Shown here: piece by piece, positions 20,215 through 30,010 of the stretch
Numbering within the stretch: position 1 is the first letter of the stretch
How the letters are laid out: each line of letters begins with the position of its first letter
Source: Apodemia mormo
Taxonomy: Eukaryota; Arthropoda; Insecta; Lepidoptera; Riodinidae
Reading direction: 5' to 3'
Assembly (NCBI GenBank): GCA_036924255.1
Contig: JAUPFN010000018.1
Coordinates: forward strand, 7,016,001 to 7,080,000
Length of the DNA stretch: 64,000 nucleotides
Notes under the pieces: model-generated
The model's database searches: none
The model's input: the letters and a program-made list of their open reading frames with translations, nothing else
Told to the model about the DNA's origin: nothing
Position numbers and translations under genes: made by a program

Positions 20215-20869
20215 GTTTATCACACTTGCCTCTAACAAAAATTAGGACTTTTAAGCTTTATATTTCACAAATGAGTCCCTTAATCGAAAAATTGTTTCAG
20301 AAAACCTACAGTAATTTTAAAAACCTATCCAACGATACCACGCACAATGGGGTACGTAAGAAAAAAATAACATCACCTCTTTACGTGTAGGGGAAGTACC
20401 CTGAAAAAAAAAAACTTGTGAGATGTCAAGGGACACCCGGATGGAACGAAGTTCCTTTCGATTAATTTACAAAAAACCTGTATACACTCAACAAAAATAA
20501 TCGTCGCGACACCACACTGTTCAATACGAAATAGAAATGAAAATATCTGTCTTGCTTTCTATAAGAGAGAGAGAGACACACACAGACAGAGAAACATGCG
20601 CACAATAGCTTACTATAGCAAATAGCGTCGTGACAACTTTTTTCGTAAGAATTTTTTCCGTCTAGCCCCCTTTCACAACGCGCGATAAGGAACTTCGTCT
20701 CAAAATTTATTTTTCAGGATGTATGTTACCACTTTTTTTCGTGACTAATATGTATATTTGTGCTAAATTACAGCTTTCTAGTAATAAGATCTCTGAACAA
20801 TCGTGCAGACGGACGGACGGACATAGCGAAGCTATAAGGGTTCCTAGTTTACTTCGGAACCCTAAACAC
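20215..20869 (+). mobile_element. Repeat F copy split by a TIR element
   Basis: Matches 11860-12189. The first part ends at GTACCCTGAAAAAA near 20415 and the match resumes at GATGTATGTTACCAC near 20718. The gap is filled by the element at 20443-20701. Contains the GACGGACGGACGGACATAGC tract. Confidence 0.6.
20443..20701. mobile_element. TIR element H, copy 1
   Basis: GGAACGAAGTTCCTT at the left is mirrored by AAGGAACTTCGTCTC at the right. GGGACACC lies just outside the left TIR. It interrupts repeat F. The second copy (48561-48746) has the same ends but a different-looking interior. Noncoding; class uncertain (MITE or SINE-like). Confidence 0.55.
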
Positions 20870-21847
20870 GATTTAGCGGCGAGTTACAGTATTGGGAATA
20901 GCACAAAAGCCTTCTTCACAAAAAATACGTATATTATATATGCCAGGTGATTGATTATATGAAGGTTGAGTTTAATGATTTCATACATATAAACATCCAC
21001 ATTTATATATTAAAAGATAATATTCACATAGCTTACATATTACGTAATTGTAATCTTTTCTCAACATCTATGAATATTTGATGATCCCGAGCATGTCAAA
21101 ATTAAATAAAAATAGCACGCTTAAAAGCTCATCATTATGTTTAAAAATCATAACCGTAAAATAATAATGTTAACGATTAAAATTTTAGGATTTAATTGAG
21201 TTATGATACCGACAGTTATAATGTTCGGACAGTGACTTCCTGTTACTCCGCGACATATTATAGTTAAGAGAAAGTGATAATAATATCGATATCGCAAGAA
21301 TTTTTTGTACTATATAAATAACAACAGGAAATTGAAGAATATTAAGTTTTATAATGTAATATTGTTGTAGCATACCTAGTGTTTTGTATCCGTAATGTTT
21401 ATACCATTTTTTAGTAATAATCTGTCACATAATCTATTGTATTGTTATGGGTTTGAAGATAAAAATGCTTTTATGGTTATCGAGAAAAAGGAAATCTTGG
21501 TGTCATAATAGTTATTCATTTAAAAATATATTACGTCATTTCTTTTTCAGAATAAGCAGAGTGAACCAAATGCCAGAAAACGGTCAGATTCACTATTCGT
21601 GCCAAATTTCATATAAATCGGTTCCGCCGTTTGCGTGATCGAGTGACAAGCTTTCATACAAACATCCAAATATACTCTATATTGCACTGCATACTTATTA
21701 AATTGTATTTTAGTCGTAAATTAATTCAATAATCTCACGCACTTATCAAATTTTTTCAAATCTCATTATGGTATGAACTAATCTGATATTTTCTACAAAT
21801 GATACCTGATATACTATTTTTTTGTAAATTTAGTCCATTTAAATAAA
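20870..21847. other. Unassigned AT-rich stretch
   Basis: No gene supported. 21580-21660 has a CAAATTTCATATAAATCGGT phrase like the interior of lepidopteran Helitrons and RepA-type tails, so part may be an old Helitron. No termini seen. Confidence 0.35.
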
Positions 21848-22094
21848 TAATAAATATTCCCGGGACAAATTACACTTACTGATCTAACCCCAATGTAAGC
21901 AAATTATATTTATGTATTATGGGTGTTAGTCAACGATACTAACACATAGAAATACCAGATAATATTTAATAAGCAACCAAACCTGAAAATACAAACATTT
22001 ATGCTCATAACACAAATCCCCGTCGGAGACTGAACCCGAGCCCCGTCGATTGCGTAGTCAAGGTCCCTAACCACTCGACCAACGGGGCGGTCAA
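21848..22094 (-). mobile_element. SINE-C
   Basis: Minus-strand tRNA-headed SINE. The head at the right has the A-box region TGGTCGAGTGGTTAG and B box GGTTCAGTCTC, and the tail at the left is AT-rich (TAATAAATATT). The body carries AGCAAATTATAT and CACTTACTGATCTAACCCC, shared with five other copies. Confidence 0.85.
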
Positions 22095-22527
22095 ATACAA
22101 CAAAAATAATGTTAAATTATTTATTTGGTTTTATTTTCACATTTATGACGCACGCATAAATTATGTCATGCCCAACTTAAAGTTTTTTAAGTTTTATCAC
22201 AAATAAATTTCCCGTTTCATCGATATCGAGCGAAATATTCAATAAAGCACACCACTATTACAACATATTTTGGGCGCCTCAGCAGCTGTTGCGATTTGTC
22301 TACTCGTGACAAGCAGTTTCACGACTGCATAGTGTTGGAAGCATGTTGCAAGTGTAAATGTTAACAACGTTGTTTTGATTTCGACGACTGTTTTCGGAAT
22401 AGAGACATCTTTTTTCAGTTGAAATATTGAACAAATTAATTCTTTGTTTAGAGATAAATGAGTTTCGTGTCGTTTAATCGGTGACTAATCTATACTACTA
22501 TATAATTCTGTAGCGTCTCTCTGTACA
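22095..22527. other. Unassigned stretch
   Basis: Nothing recognised. 22260-22390 is less AT-rich than its surroundings but has no domain-bearing frame. Confidence 0.35.
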
Positions 22528-22865
22528 TCTATACATATAATAAAATCGTAGGAAAGTCAAAACTGTACATTGAATATTTTTTTAAAAGAATACTTGGGAC
22601 GTGACCTACAATCGATATCGAAGCCAAAAATATAGTTTTTAAAATTTTTGTCTGTTATACAGACAAAAATTTCTGTCATACAGACAGTATGTATGTCCGG
22701 GGTAAACTCAAAAAGTACTGCATGGATTTACTTCAAATTTTGCACGAATATTACTAATAGGTCGGGTCAACATATAGGCTACATATTATCACGCTATCAC
22801 CTACGGGGGAGGAGCTGTGCGGAGTAAACAAAGTCCGCGCGGACGAAGTCGTGGGCAACAGCTAG
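22528..22865 (+). mobile_element. Helitron-like element, Hel-b, complete ends
   Basis: TCTATACATATAATAAAATC start after an A; CTAG (22862-22865) followed by T. GTCCGCGCGGAC forms a perfect palindromic 3' hairpin about 18 nt before CTAG. Noncoding, 338 bp, with a partial internal duplication of the ACAGACAAAAATT tract. Confidence 0.85.
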
Positions 22866-22894
22866 TTCTTAATAAATTATTGTTTTATAAAAAA

Positions 22895-23099
22895 CTAGCG
22901 ACCTGCACACGGTTTCACCCGTGTTGCTTTTGTTTCCGTAGGAATATCGGAAAGGTTTATATACTAAAACATTCCTCAAGAATCATTCTATCTATTAAAA
23001 AAACCGCATCAAAATCCGTTGCGTAGTTTTAAAGATTTAAGCATACATATGGACATAGGGACTGACAGAGAAAGCGACTTTGTTTTATATTAGTAGTGA
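22895..23099 (-). mobile_element. Helitron-like element, Hel-f
   Basis: Minus strand: TCACTACTAATATAAAACAA start, GTGAAACCGTGTGCAGGTCG before the terminal CTAG (22898-22895). The SINE-B tail begins directly next to its 5' end. Confidence 0.75.
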
Positions 23100-23335
23100 A
23101 GTATCTTTACGCCCGTATCCTTGAAGAAGTAGGAAGAGGTATAATCAGTGCACCCACGATTAGCCGAATGTGATAGGTGGCAAGCCTATTGCCAACCGAG
23201 CACTTAGCCAATTCCGAGCAATGTTGTTTTTATTAGAAAACCGAAAAAATCATTTTTTTGAATTTCCTGACGTGGAAATTGAGCCGGAACCTCATGTGGT
23301 CAACTCCGATACCAGACCACCGGACCGCAAAGGCG
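23100..23335 (-). mobile_element. SINE-B, diverged
   Basis: Body at left (AGTATCTTTACGCCCGTATC), degraded tRNA head at right. The segment between CACCCACGATTAGCCGAA and TGTGATAGG is shortened. Confidence 0.75.
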
Positions 23336-23403
23336 ACATTATATTGTTTTATGACTTAATAAAATCAATTTTACCAATTTTTAAACTTTTGTTTGCCTGT
23401 ATG

Positions 23404-23588
23404 CAAAGATGTTACTGGTGCGTTGCTATCTAGTGGCGAGATCTAATGCTACATTCATAAGTTTACCGTTACTACCTTACGCTCCAAACCGGACATTTGA
23501 GTAAAAAACACTGACGCTATTGCGGCAGGAATAGGCAAGGCGGTGGTACCAGACCCGGGCGAGACAATGCAGAACTCTACTACTTAGT
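23404..23588 (-). mobile_element. RepA, internal fragment
   Basis: Antisense, from AAAGATGTTACTGGTGCG to CTACTACTTAGTA; tail and 5' end missing. Confidence 0.75.
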
Positions 23589-23768
23589 ACCTCGTAGAAT
23601 AGGTAGAATGCACGGTAAAGTGACCTGAATGTCTTTAGACATTCCGGTTCACTACGGTTCCCCGGTTTGTCGGTTGGATGGATAGTGATACTGATCGCCG
23701 TATTTTACCGACCGAATAACGATTATCACTAGCTATCTAGCGATAACCGGGTCAACCGAGATTCATTT
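23589..23768. other. Unassigned, GC-richer spacer
   Basis: Short stretch with repeated CCGGTT and GATAGTGAT/GATTATCACT motifs. It does not match RepA although RepA pieces flank it on both sides. Confidence 0.35.
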
Positions 23769-23827
23769 TTCCCCGTGTTGGTCCCGGGCTCCTTTGAAGA
23801 ATAGGCCAACTGTTGTTCTGCCAGGCA
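23769..23827 (+). mobile_element. RepA 5'-end fragment
   Basis: Only the first 60 bp of the consensus in sense orientation (CCCCGTGTTGGTCCCGGGCT to TTCTGCCAGGCA). Confidence 0.7.
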
Positions 23828-24197
23828 TTTTTTTAAATTATTATATCATAAGATAGCAAACAAGCAGATGGGTCTCCTGATGGAAAGAGTCAACCATCGC
23901 CTATAGACACCAAAGATGTTAATGGTGCGTTGCTATCTTGTGGCGAGGTCTAATGCCACATGCATAAGTTTACCGGCTACCTTACCCTCCAAACCGGAAC
24001 ACGACAGCGACAAGCACTGACGCTATTGCGGCAGGAATAGGTAAGGCGGTGGTATCAGACCCGGGCGAGACAATGCAGAACTCTACCACCTAGTAGCCAC
24101 GATGGTAGGGACTCGATAGCCAATCGGTCGCCTTTTACAACCTGCCAGGCAGAACGGCAGTTGGCTTATTCTTCAAAGGAGGCTGGGACCAACCCGG
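23828..24197 (-). mobile_element. RepA, full length, left arm of an inverted dimer
   Basis: Antisense copy with T-rich tail at 23828 and complete 5' end at GGGACCAACCCGG. One of the best-preserved copies. Its 5' end meets the 5' end of an oppositely oriented copy. Confidence 0.85.
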
Positions 24198-24590
24198 TCG
24201 TAAAAGGTGACCGATTTTCTATACGAGTCACTACCATCGTGGCTGCTATGTGGTAGAGTTCTACATTGTTTCGCCCTGGTCTGGTACCACCGCCTTACCT
24301 ATTCCTGCCGCAATAGCGACAGTGCTTGTCATTGTCGTGTTCCGGTTTGGACAGTAAGATAGTCGGTAAATTTAAGCACGTGACAGTAGACGTGACGTAG
24401 TTAAATTAACCGGCTACCTTGCCCTCCAAACCGAGGTTTGGAGGGCAAGGTAGCCGGTTAATTTAAGCATGTGGGACTAGACCTCGCCACAAGATAGCAA
24501 CGCACCATTACTATCTTTGGTGTCTATAGGCGATGGTTGACTCTTTCCATCAGGAGACCCATTTGCTTGTTTGCTATCTTATGATATAGA
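24198..24590 (+). mobile_element. RepA, right arm of an inverted dimer, with palindrome
   Basis: Sense copy from GTCGTAAAAGGTGACCGATT to CTTATGATATAGAAAAAAA. The middle is duplicated in inverted orientation (24401-24466), adding about 60 bp. Confidence 0.85.
24401..24466. repeat. Perfect palindrome, 32-bp arms, 2-nt spacer
   Basis: 24401-24432 and 24435-24466 are exact reverse complements separated by GA. Both arms share private variants (TTAAATTAACC and TTGCCC) not seen in other RepA copies, which shows the second arm was templated from the first. Confidence 0.9.
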
Positions 24591-24768
24591 AAAAAATTCA
24601 AGTAGCGAGGTAGTGCACCATTGGCCAGACTTCCAGCGCCTACGGAAATTAAATATTTTCGAGAAAAACCTTAACATTTTTTTTCAGATACGAGGATTGA
24701 GCTCGGGAGCTCTTTATAGTCTCTTAGACAACATGGCAAATAAAATAAATTCATCATACAATATAACT

Positions 24769-25180
24769 GCCTGGTAGTCTAGGGGTTAGCCAGTTCGGCA
24801 CAGATTATGAGGTTCGAACTCCGGGTCGGGCAAAAGAGTTATTGAGGTTTTTTCGAGGTTTTTCTCGAAGTCCAAAATCTCAGTAGCAGCTCAGATTCTG
24901 GCGGGGTGGTGAGTTAACACTCCCGTGTCTCGGATGATCACGTAAAGCAGTCGGTCCCGGTTATATCTAGAAATAGTCGTCATCTGGTAGGTAAAATACG
25001 GCAATGGGGATTACCACTCATCTCGCCAACCGACAAAATCAGTGAATCGTGGTGAACCGGGAAGTCTATAGTCGTTCGGTTTACTCTGCTAAATGCATTG
25101 GAAACGGACGTAATGATAATTTTACAATATAATTTATAAAAATATTCACTTGAAATCTCATACAAACAATAAATAAACAC
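24769..25180 (+). mobile_element. SINE-Q, tRNA head with LINE-like body
   Basis: The head at 24769-24832 has A box TAGTCTAGGGGTTAGC and B box GGTTCGAACTCC, ending in GGGTCGGGCA. The body has CCCGTGTCTCGGATGATCAC and CAGTCGGTCCCGG, a phrase common at 3' ends of lepidopteran non-LTR elements. The 3' limit near 25180 is approximate. Single copy in the window. Confidence 0.7.
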
Positions 25181-25187
25181 ATAAATA

Positions 25188-25443
25188 TTCCCTCATAAAT
25201 TACCCAAATTGATCTAACCCCAAAGTAAGCAAATTATTCGCTTGTGATATGGGTGATAGTCGACGATATTAATACATAGAAATACATATATAGATACTGA
25301 AATATATATAATATGCACCCAAACCCAAAAATACAAACATCTATGCTCATCACACTAATGTATGTCCCTGTCAGGAATAAAACCCGAGCCCCGTCGATTG
25401 CGTAGTCAGGGTCACTAACCACTCGACCAACGAGGCGATCAAA
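25188..25443 (-). mobile_element. SINE-C
   Basis: Minus strand; tRNA-like head at the right end (GACGCAATCGACGGGG region and GTTGGTCGAGTGGTTAG), tail at the left. About 250 bp, moderately diverged. Confidence 0.85.
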
Positions 25444-25954
25444 TAATATTACAATACTTCAACAACCAGAAATTTTGTTTTAGAATACAGTCCGTATTCC
25501 AAAACACAATTTTTGGCTATCACATGCATCAAAAATCCGCCATTGTTCAACGATATTTTGATATTTTAATAAACCTTTTAAAAACACAAACAAAAGAACA
25601 AAAACCTTGTATAAATCCTTTATTCGGGGACGTAAATCCAAAAATGGCGTTCACAAAGGCCTAGCCGTTTCCGGACGTAGGTGGCAAAGTTATCAGGATT
25701 CATTTTCTCTGAAGTTGGGAAAAAATCGCCATTGTTTGAAGTACGTGCCCAGAATGTCTGTCCTGGATGGCCTACCTACGCCAGGAATTATTATTTCCAG
25801 TCGAGTTCATTCCTTTTTATTCGCATACCACGGTGTTTCGGAATTGAAAATTCGATTACTGGAAGTGACATAGTTAAAATTACACTTTGCTGGACTGGAT
25901 TGTGATCTAGTGCTAATATTAGGCTCAAATCATGAGGTTTGTTTATTTTTAGGA
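25444..25954. other. Unassigned stretch
   Basis: Two overlapping open frames at 25607-25905 have no recognisable domain. The sequence is less AT-rich, with a GTTTCCGGACGTAGGTGGCA segment. It could be an old transposon interior. Confidence 0.35.
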
Positions 25955-26454
25955 TTCCGTACCCAAAGGTTAAAACGTGATCATATTATTAAGACTTCGC
26001 CGCCCTGTCATTTCTAGCTTTATCTCATGAACCGTAATTGCTAACAGCTGAAATAACAATGCTAAAACAGAACAAAATAAATATTTACGGGAGCTCCCAT
26101 ACAGCAAATGTGATTTTTTGTTCGTTTTGCTTGATATTGATAACGGCAACAGCAACACTTGAATATTCACAGAATAGCTATTTAGTTATATATTCACTTT
26201 TATAAATAAATAATTAAATTTAAATAAAACAAAATATTTAAGGAGGGCTCCAATACAACAAACGTGATTTTTTGCTCGATGTTGATAACGGCAACATTAA
26301 GACGCTTGAAATAGTTACAGAATATTGAGTTATATATTCACTGTAAAAATAAATTATCAGTAAATTAAAATAAAATTAAGGGGACTCCCATGCAACAAAC
26401 GTGATTGATAGTGCGGAACCTTTCATTCCCAAGTCTGACTAACACTTGGCCGAT
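25955..26454 (-). mobile_element. Repeat I (GGGTTCCGTACCC family), duplicated copy
   Basis: Antisense copy beginning GGATTCCGTACCCAAAGG, followed by CTCATGAACCGTAATTG, ATATTTACGGGAGCTCCCAT and CAACACTTG. The GAGCTCCCATACARCAAA-type block occurs three times (26090, 26245, 26385), so the 3' part is tandemly reiterated. Ends with AACACTTGGCCGATTTTTT. Probably a SINE or LINE tail. Confidence 0.65.
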
Positions 26455-26680
26455 TTTTTATATTATAAGATATCAAACAAGTAGATGGCTCTCCTTACGG
26501 AATAAGATAAACTATTGTCTATAGATAGCAAAGTCGTTAACAGTGCGTTGCCATTCTTGTGGCCGGGTCTTAATACCATATGCATATATCCTCCAAACCG
26601 AAACGCGACAGTGATAGGCATTGACGGTATTTTGGCAGGAATAGATACGGCATGGTATATGATTTCAGAAGTCTTTGCCT
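26455..26680 (-). mobile_element. RepA, old copy
   Basis: Antisense, strongly diverged but retaining ATTATAAGATATCAAACAAG, GTCTATAGATAGCAAAG and CATTGACGGTATTTTGGCAG. Confidence 0.65.
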
Positions 26681-26815
26681 GTAGCATAATGTGTCTCACT
26701 TTGTTTTAACCATTTTGTCGACTATCTAAGGATTGCTGCGGCTTTGAATGAACTAGAGCTAACGACTGGTTGGACGTCTAAAGGAAGTTTTTCTTTAACT
26801 TATTGTTTCAAGTAG

Positions 26816-26935
26816 TGGGCTTCATGGATGCATCTACTGGATGTAAATGGTGCGTTATCACCTGCGTGGCAGGTTAAATTGTCACATCCACATATTACCT
26901 ACCTTACCCTCCTAAACAGAACACCAAAACCTATG
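26816..26935 (-). mobile_element. Possible RepA relic
   Basis: Retains GTAAATGGTGCGTTATCACC and CTACCTTACCCTCCTAAAC in the right order and spacing. Much more diverged than the other copies. Confidence 0.4.
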
Positions 26936-27117
26936 TCAAATTTAAGTTATATTCTAGTAATTATCTATTCTTTCTAACACGAACACGTATTTTACATCCA
27001 TATCCTTGCAAATAATGTTTAATTAGTTCTTTTTTGTTTTTTAAAAACTATCAACTATCAACAATAACCAACCGACATTACCGGTACTAAAATGTGACCA
27101 TCATATATCTATATTAA

Positions 27118-27348
27118 TCTATATAAATATTATAAATGCGAAAGTTTGGATGTTTGGATGAATGTTTGGATGGATGTTTGTTACTCAATCACGCAAAAAC
27201 TACTGAACGGATTTGAATGAAATTTGGCATACAGGTAGATGATGACCTGGAATAGCACATAGGCTACTTTTTATCCCGGAAAAATTAGGTGATCCCGCGG
27301 GATTCACCAAAAACTTTTATAATGCAGCTGGCTGCCCGCTGCAGCTAG
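27118..27348 (+). mobile_element. Helitron-like element, Hel-d
   Basis: TCTATATAAATATTATAAAT start after an A, CCGCGGGATTCACC and GCTGCCCGCTGCAG near the end, CTAG at 27345-27348. Directly followed by a second Hel-d. Confidence 0.8.
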
Positions 27349-27551
27349 TATTATAAATGTTAAAGTTTGGATTTTTGGATGGATGGATGTTTGTTACTCA
27401 ATAACGCTAAAACTACTGAACGGAATTAGATGAAATTTGGCACACAGACCGGGAATGGCTTATAAGCAAAGTTTTATCCCGGATAAATGAGACATACCCG
27501 CGGGATTCACCAAATACTTTTATTATGCAGCGGTCTGCACGCTGCAACTAG
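27349..27551 (+). mobile_element. Helitron-like element, Hel-d, tandem second copy
   Basis: Starts TATTATAAATGTTAAAG with its TC terminus missing and ends CTAG at 27548-27551. It is joined to the CTAG of the previous element without a spacer. Confidence 0.75.
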
Positions 27552-28256
27552 TTGGATATACAGCGTGAGATATGTCACGCGCGATAAAAGAGAGATTTGA
27601 TCAATCAAAAGAACCTACATCTTATTTAATGCCCCTATAAACGTTTTTTCATTGCGTTGCATCGAATAAAAGATATTTAAATAGGTCAAATCTTTCTCCC
27701 TCCTAAGCGGGCTGGAAAGACGTAATTACATTTAACCTTCCTATTTTAAAACAGCTATTAACATAACAGACATGAAAACATGTTCAAATTTACATTTTAA
27801 ACTCGAGATTGTATGATCTGCAGTCGAAATATCTAATCACTACGGGGCAATAAGGCCAATAAGATTATTCATGGACCTGTTCCAGTAAGTTTCTAACATC
27901 CAAGTTTTAAATATATTATTGCTTATTGTTATAGTTTTTACAGTTTCCAATGAAGGCATCAAGTTTTTGTAACACACTAATTAGGCATCCTAAATGCTAA
28001 ATAGGCTGCTAATTGGCCCGTTCAGTGTCATTAACGCATACGTTATAAGTTTTGACGACTTTTTGAGTAATTAATGAAAATAATGTCGCGATATCGTATC
28101 GTCTGGAAATTATTTATAGATTTTAGGCTATGAGAGATTGAGATGAGAAACAATTCTTTTGTATATCGTTCCTCTATACTTCGTCTTTATCAATCAATCA
28201 ATCGAAAAATCGATCATCATCGACAATTCGATCGATTGGTTGATAGAGACGAATCC

Positions 28257-28258
<2 letters not shown>
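27552..28258. other. Unassigned stretch
   Basis: No gene. 28185-28240 is a cluster of ATCGAT-containing motifs (AATCGATCATCATCGAC). Otherwise no structure seen. Confidence 0.35.

Positions 28259-28324
<66 letters not shown>
28259..28324. repeat. (TC)n(TG)n microsatellite
   Basis: About 14 TC units followed by about 18 TG units. Open frames across it are artefacts. Confidence 0.95.
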
Positions 28325-28326
<2 letters not shown>

Positions 28327-28578
28327 CTCTTTCTAAATCTCTTTATTAACCACTCCCATTGTGTATTTTCCTCATGTTTCAAGTTTCACTTCTGCCACGT
28401 GTGAACTCATACTTCTTTTTTTGGTCAATAAAATTTACTAATTACATATTTTAAGAAAAACTATGTCGATGACAGGCTAATCCCATGGGAGAAGCTGCGT
28501 GGGTTATTTGGGTATTTTGTGTGGTTCTATTCTATTCTTTTCTATTCCGTTTCATTCCGTTCCGTTCCTTTCTAGTTC

Positions 28579-28990
28579 GACGTGGCGAAATTCTTCTTTG
28601 CTATATGGTTGATCATAGAATTTCGCCACGTCAAGTCTGTCGACACTAGCTCAGTGCTAGAGCGTCAAATACATTTGTTCAAAAAATTAGGCTGATTTAT
28701 TAAAGATAATTGATAATGAATATACAATACTTACTATTTTTTATGGCTAAAATCAGTTGCCAAACAAATAACATTCAAATAATTCTATAATAATAATATT
28801 CATTATTTTTGTGTTATAGCACTCTCCCCGTGATTGGGAAAACTGGAAAAACTTTCAAAATAACAAAGAAAAATATTGACACGCAGGGATTGAACTTGCG
28901 ACCATCTCCCTAAAGCCGGGACGCTCTCCCACTGAGCTAGTGTCGACAGTCTCGACGTGGCGAAATTCTTCTTTGCTATATGATCGATTA
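28579..28990. repeat. Inverted arrangement of tRNA-like heads
   Basis: GACGTGGCGAAATTCT (28579-28594) pairs perfectly with 28617-28632. The same 30-bp phrase recurs at 28955-28984. A partial tRNA-like head lies at 28637-28668 on the plus strand and a fuller one at 28878-28950 on the minus strand, so two SINE-type heads face each other. Confidence 0.6.
28878..28950 (-). mobile_element. tRNA-like SINE head (SINE-U)
   Basis: Minus strand reads GACACTAGCTCAGTGGGAGA, a good A box and D arm, then an anticodon-like stem, and CGCAAGTTCAATCCCTGCG as T arm with B box AGTTCAATCCC, closing with GTGTCA, which pairs with the start. The anticodon loop lacks the T33 expected in real tRNAs, and flanking repeats point to a SINE. 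A degenerate tRNA gene is the alternative. Confidence 0.55.
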
Positions 28991-29055
28991 CGTGATGATT
29001 ACACATCCAAACTTTCGCATTTATAATAGTAATATAGACTCTTAATACGAACAGT

Positions 29056-29249
29056 CAAGCTTTAGAACAGTCTACCTCACACGGTTTTTCCGAGTAGCTA
29101 CGATCTTGAGATTTTTAAGAGGAGGATCAACAACTCCTTAAAAGCCGGCATCGCATTGGCAACTAATCCCTTATGTTGTAAATGTCCATGGGCAGTGGTG
29201 ACCGCTTTCCATCAGGCGGTTGTATGCCTGCAAATTCAATAAAAAAAGA
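29056..29249 (+). pseudogene. LINE ORF2 C-terminal end and 3' tail
   Basis: One frame reads NSLPHTVFPSSYDLEIFKRR followed by INNSLKAG, the typical end of jockey/CR1-type reverse transcriptase ORFs in Lepidoptera (N-x-LP ... F-K-x-R). It continues to TAA and an AATAAAAAAA tail at 29241-29249. One in-frame stop precedes the block. Strongly 5'-truncated, as usual for LINE copies. Confidence 0.7.
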
Positions 29250-29282
29250 CTATCCTTGTAAGTGATCACACAAGCGTAGATA

Positions 29283-29540
29283 TCAGTTACCCCTGAATGT
29301 TAAGCCAATTTATTGTCATACGTGCAATGTTAATTTGAGAGATATACCTCTGAGAGAGTTTTTCAAAGAAATTAATATCATGTCTGTGCCTAGTCTATAT
29401 AATTACGAAAATATAATGTGTGTTAAGATAAAAATCGATACATTTTTCAAAAACAAGGATTTGCTTAATTTAATAACGGATATAAGAACAAAAGAGCTTG
29501 TATTGTGTAAATACCCTCTTCGAACAAGAAAAATTTAAGA
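29283..29540 (+). pseudogene. Second LINE RT C-terminal fragment
   Basis: An open frame gives LREFFKEINIMSVPSLYNYE and NIMCVKIKIDTFFKNKDLLN, then DIRTKELVLCKYPLRTRK and a stop. The pattern L-F-K ... I-M-S-V-P-S-L-Y ... N-x-R-x-K-x-L resembles the region after the RT domain in CR1/jockey-like LINEs. Upstream in the same frame is KRRYQLPLNVKPIYCHTCN; part of this (CACAAGCGTAGATATCAGTT) recurs at 33478. Identification rests on motif memory and is moderate. Confidence 0.5.
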
Positions 29541-29746
29541 CATATTATGTTAAAAGATTTCTTTGTTGGAAAGCCTATTATAATGTAATTATGATTATGT
29601 TTATGACAAAATTTGTCGTAATTAATGACTATTATTGACATTTTTTTGGTACATTTTTATGACACGATTTTAATGATAATTTATTGTGATATATTCGAAT
29701 TATTTGACATCATTGATATTAATTTGTGTTATTTTTTTCTAATATT

Positions 29747-29986
29747 TCCATACTAATATTATAAATGTGAAAGCCTGTCTGTCTGTCTGTTATACTTTCA
29801 CGGCTAAGCCCCTGGGCAAGCAATTTGGCATGCAAATAGTTGAGGATCTGAGGTCAAACATTGGCTAATTTTTTTTTTCAAAAATCAACCCCTATGGGGC
29901 TGAAATAGGGGATGAAATTTGTATGAAAAACTATATCGACGACATGTTAATCTACTCGCGGGCGAAGCTGCGCGGGTTAGCCAGTA
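29747..29986 (+). mobile_element. Helitron-like element, Hel-e
   Basis: TCCATACTAATATTATAAAT start, GTCTGTCTGTCTGT tract, and CGCGGGCGAAGCTGCGCGGG hairpin near the end. The terminal CTAG is altered (CCAGT). Confidence 0.75.
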
Positions 29987-30010
29987 GTTAAGCCCCGTTT
30001 TCTCTTTGAT

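Noticed and set aside
24571..24777. Frame beginning in the RepA tail
   Set aside because: It starts in a poly(A)-proximal repeat and ends at a SINE head; no domain.
28143..28404. Frames with Ser-Leu and Cys-Val runs
   Set aside because: They translate the TC and TG microsatellites.
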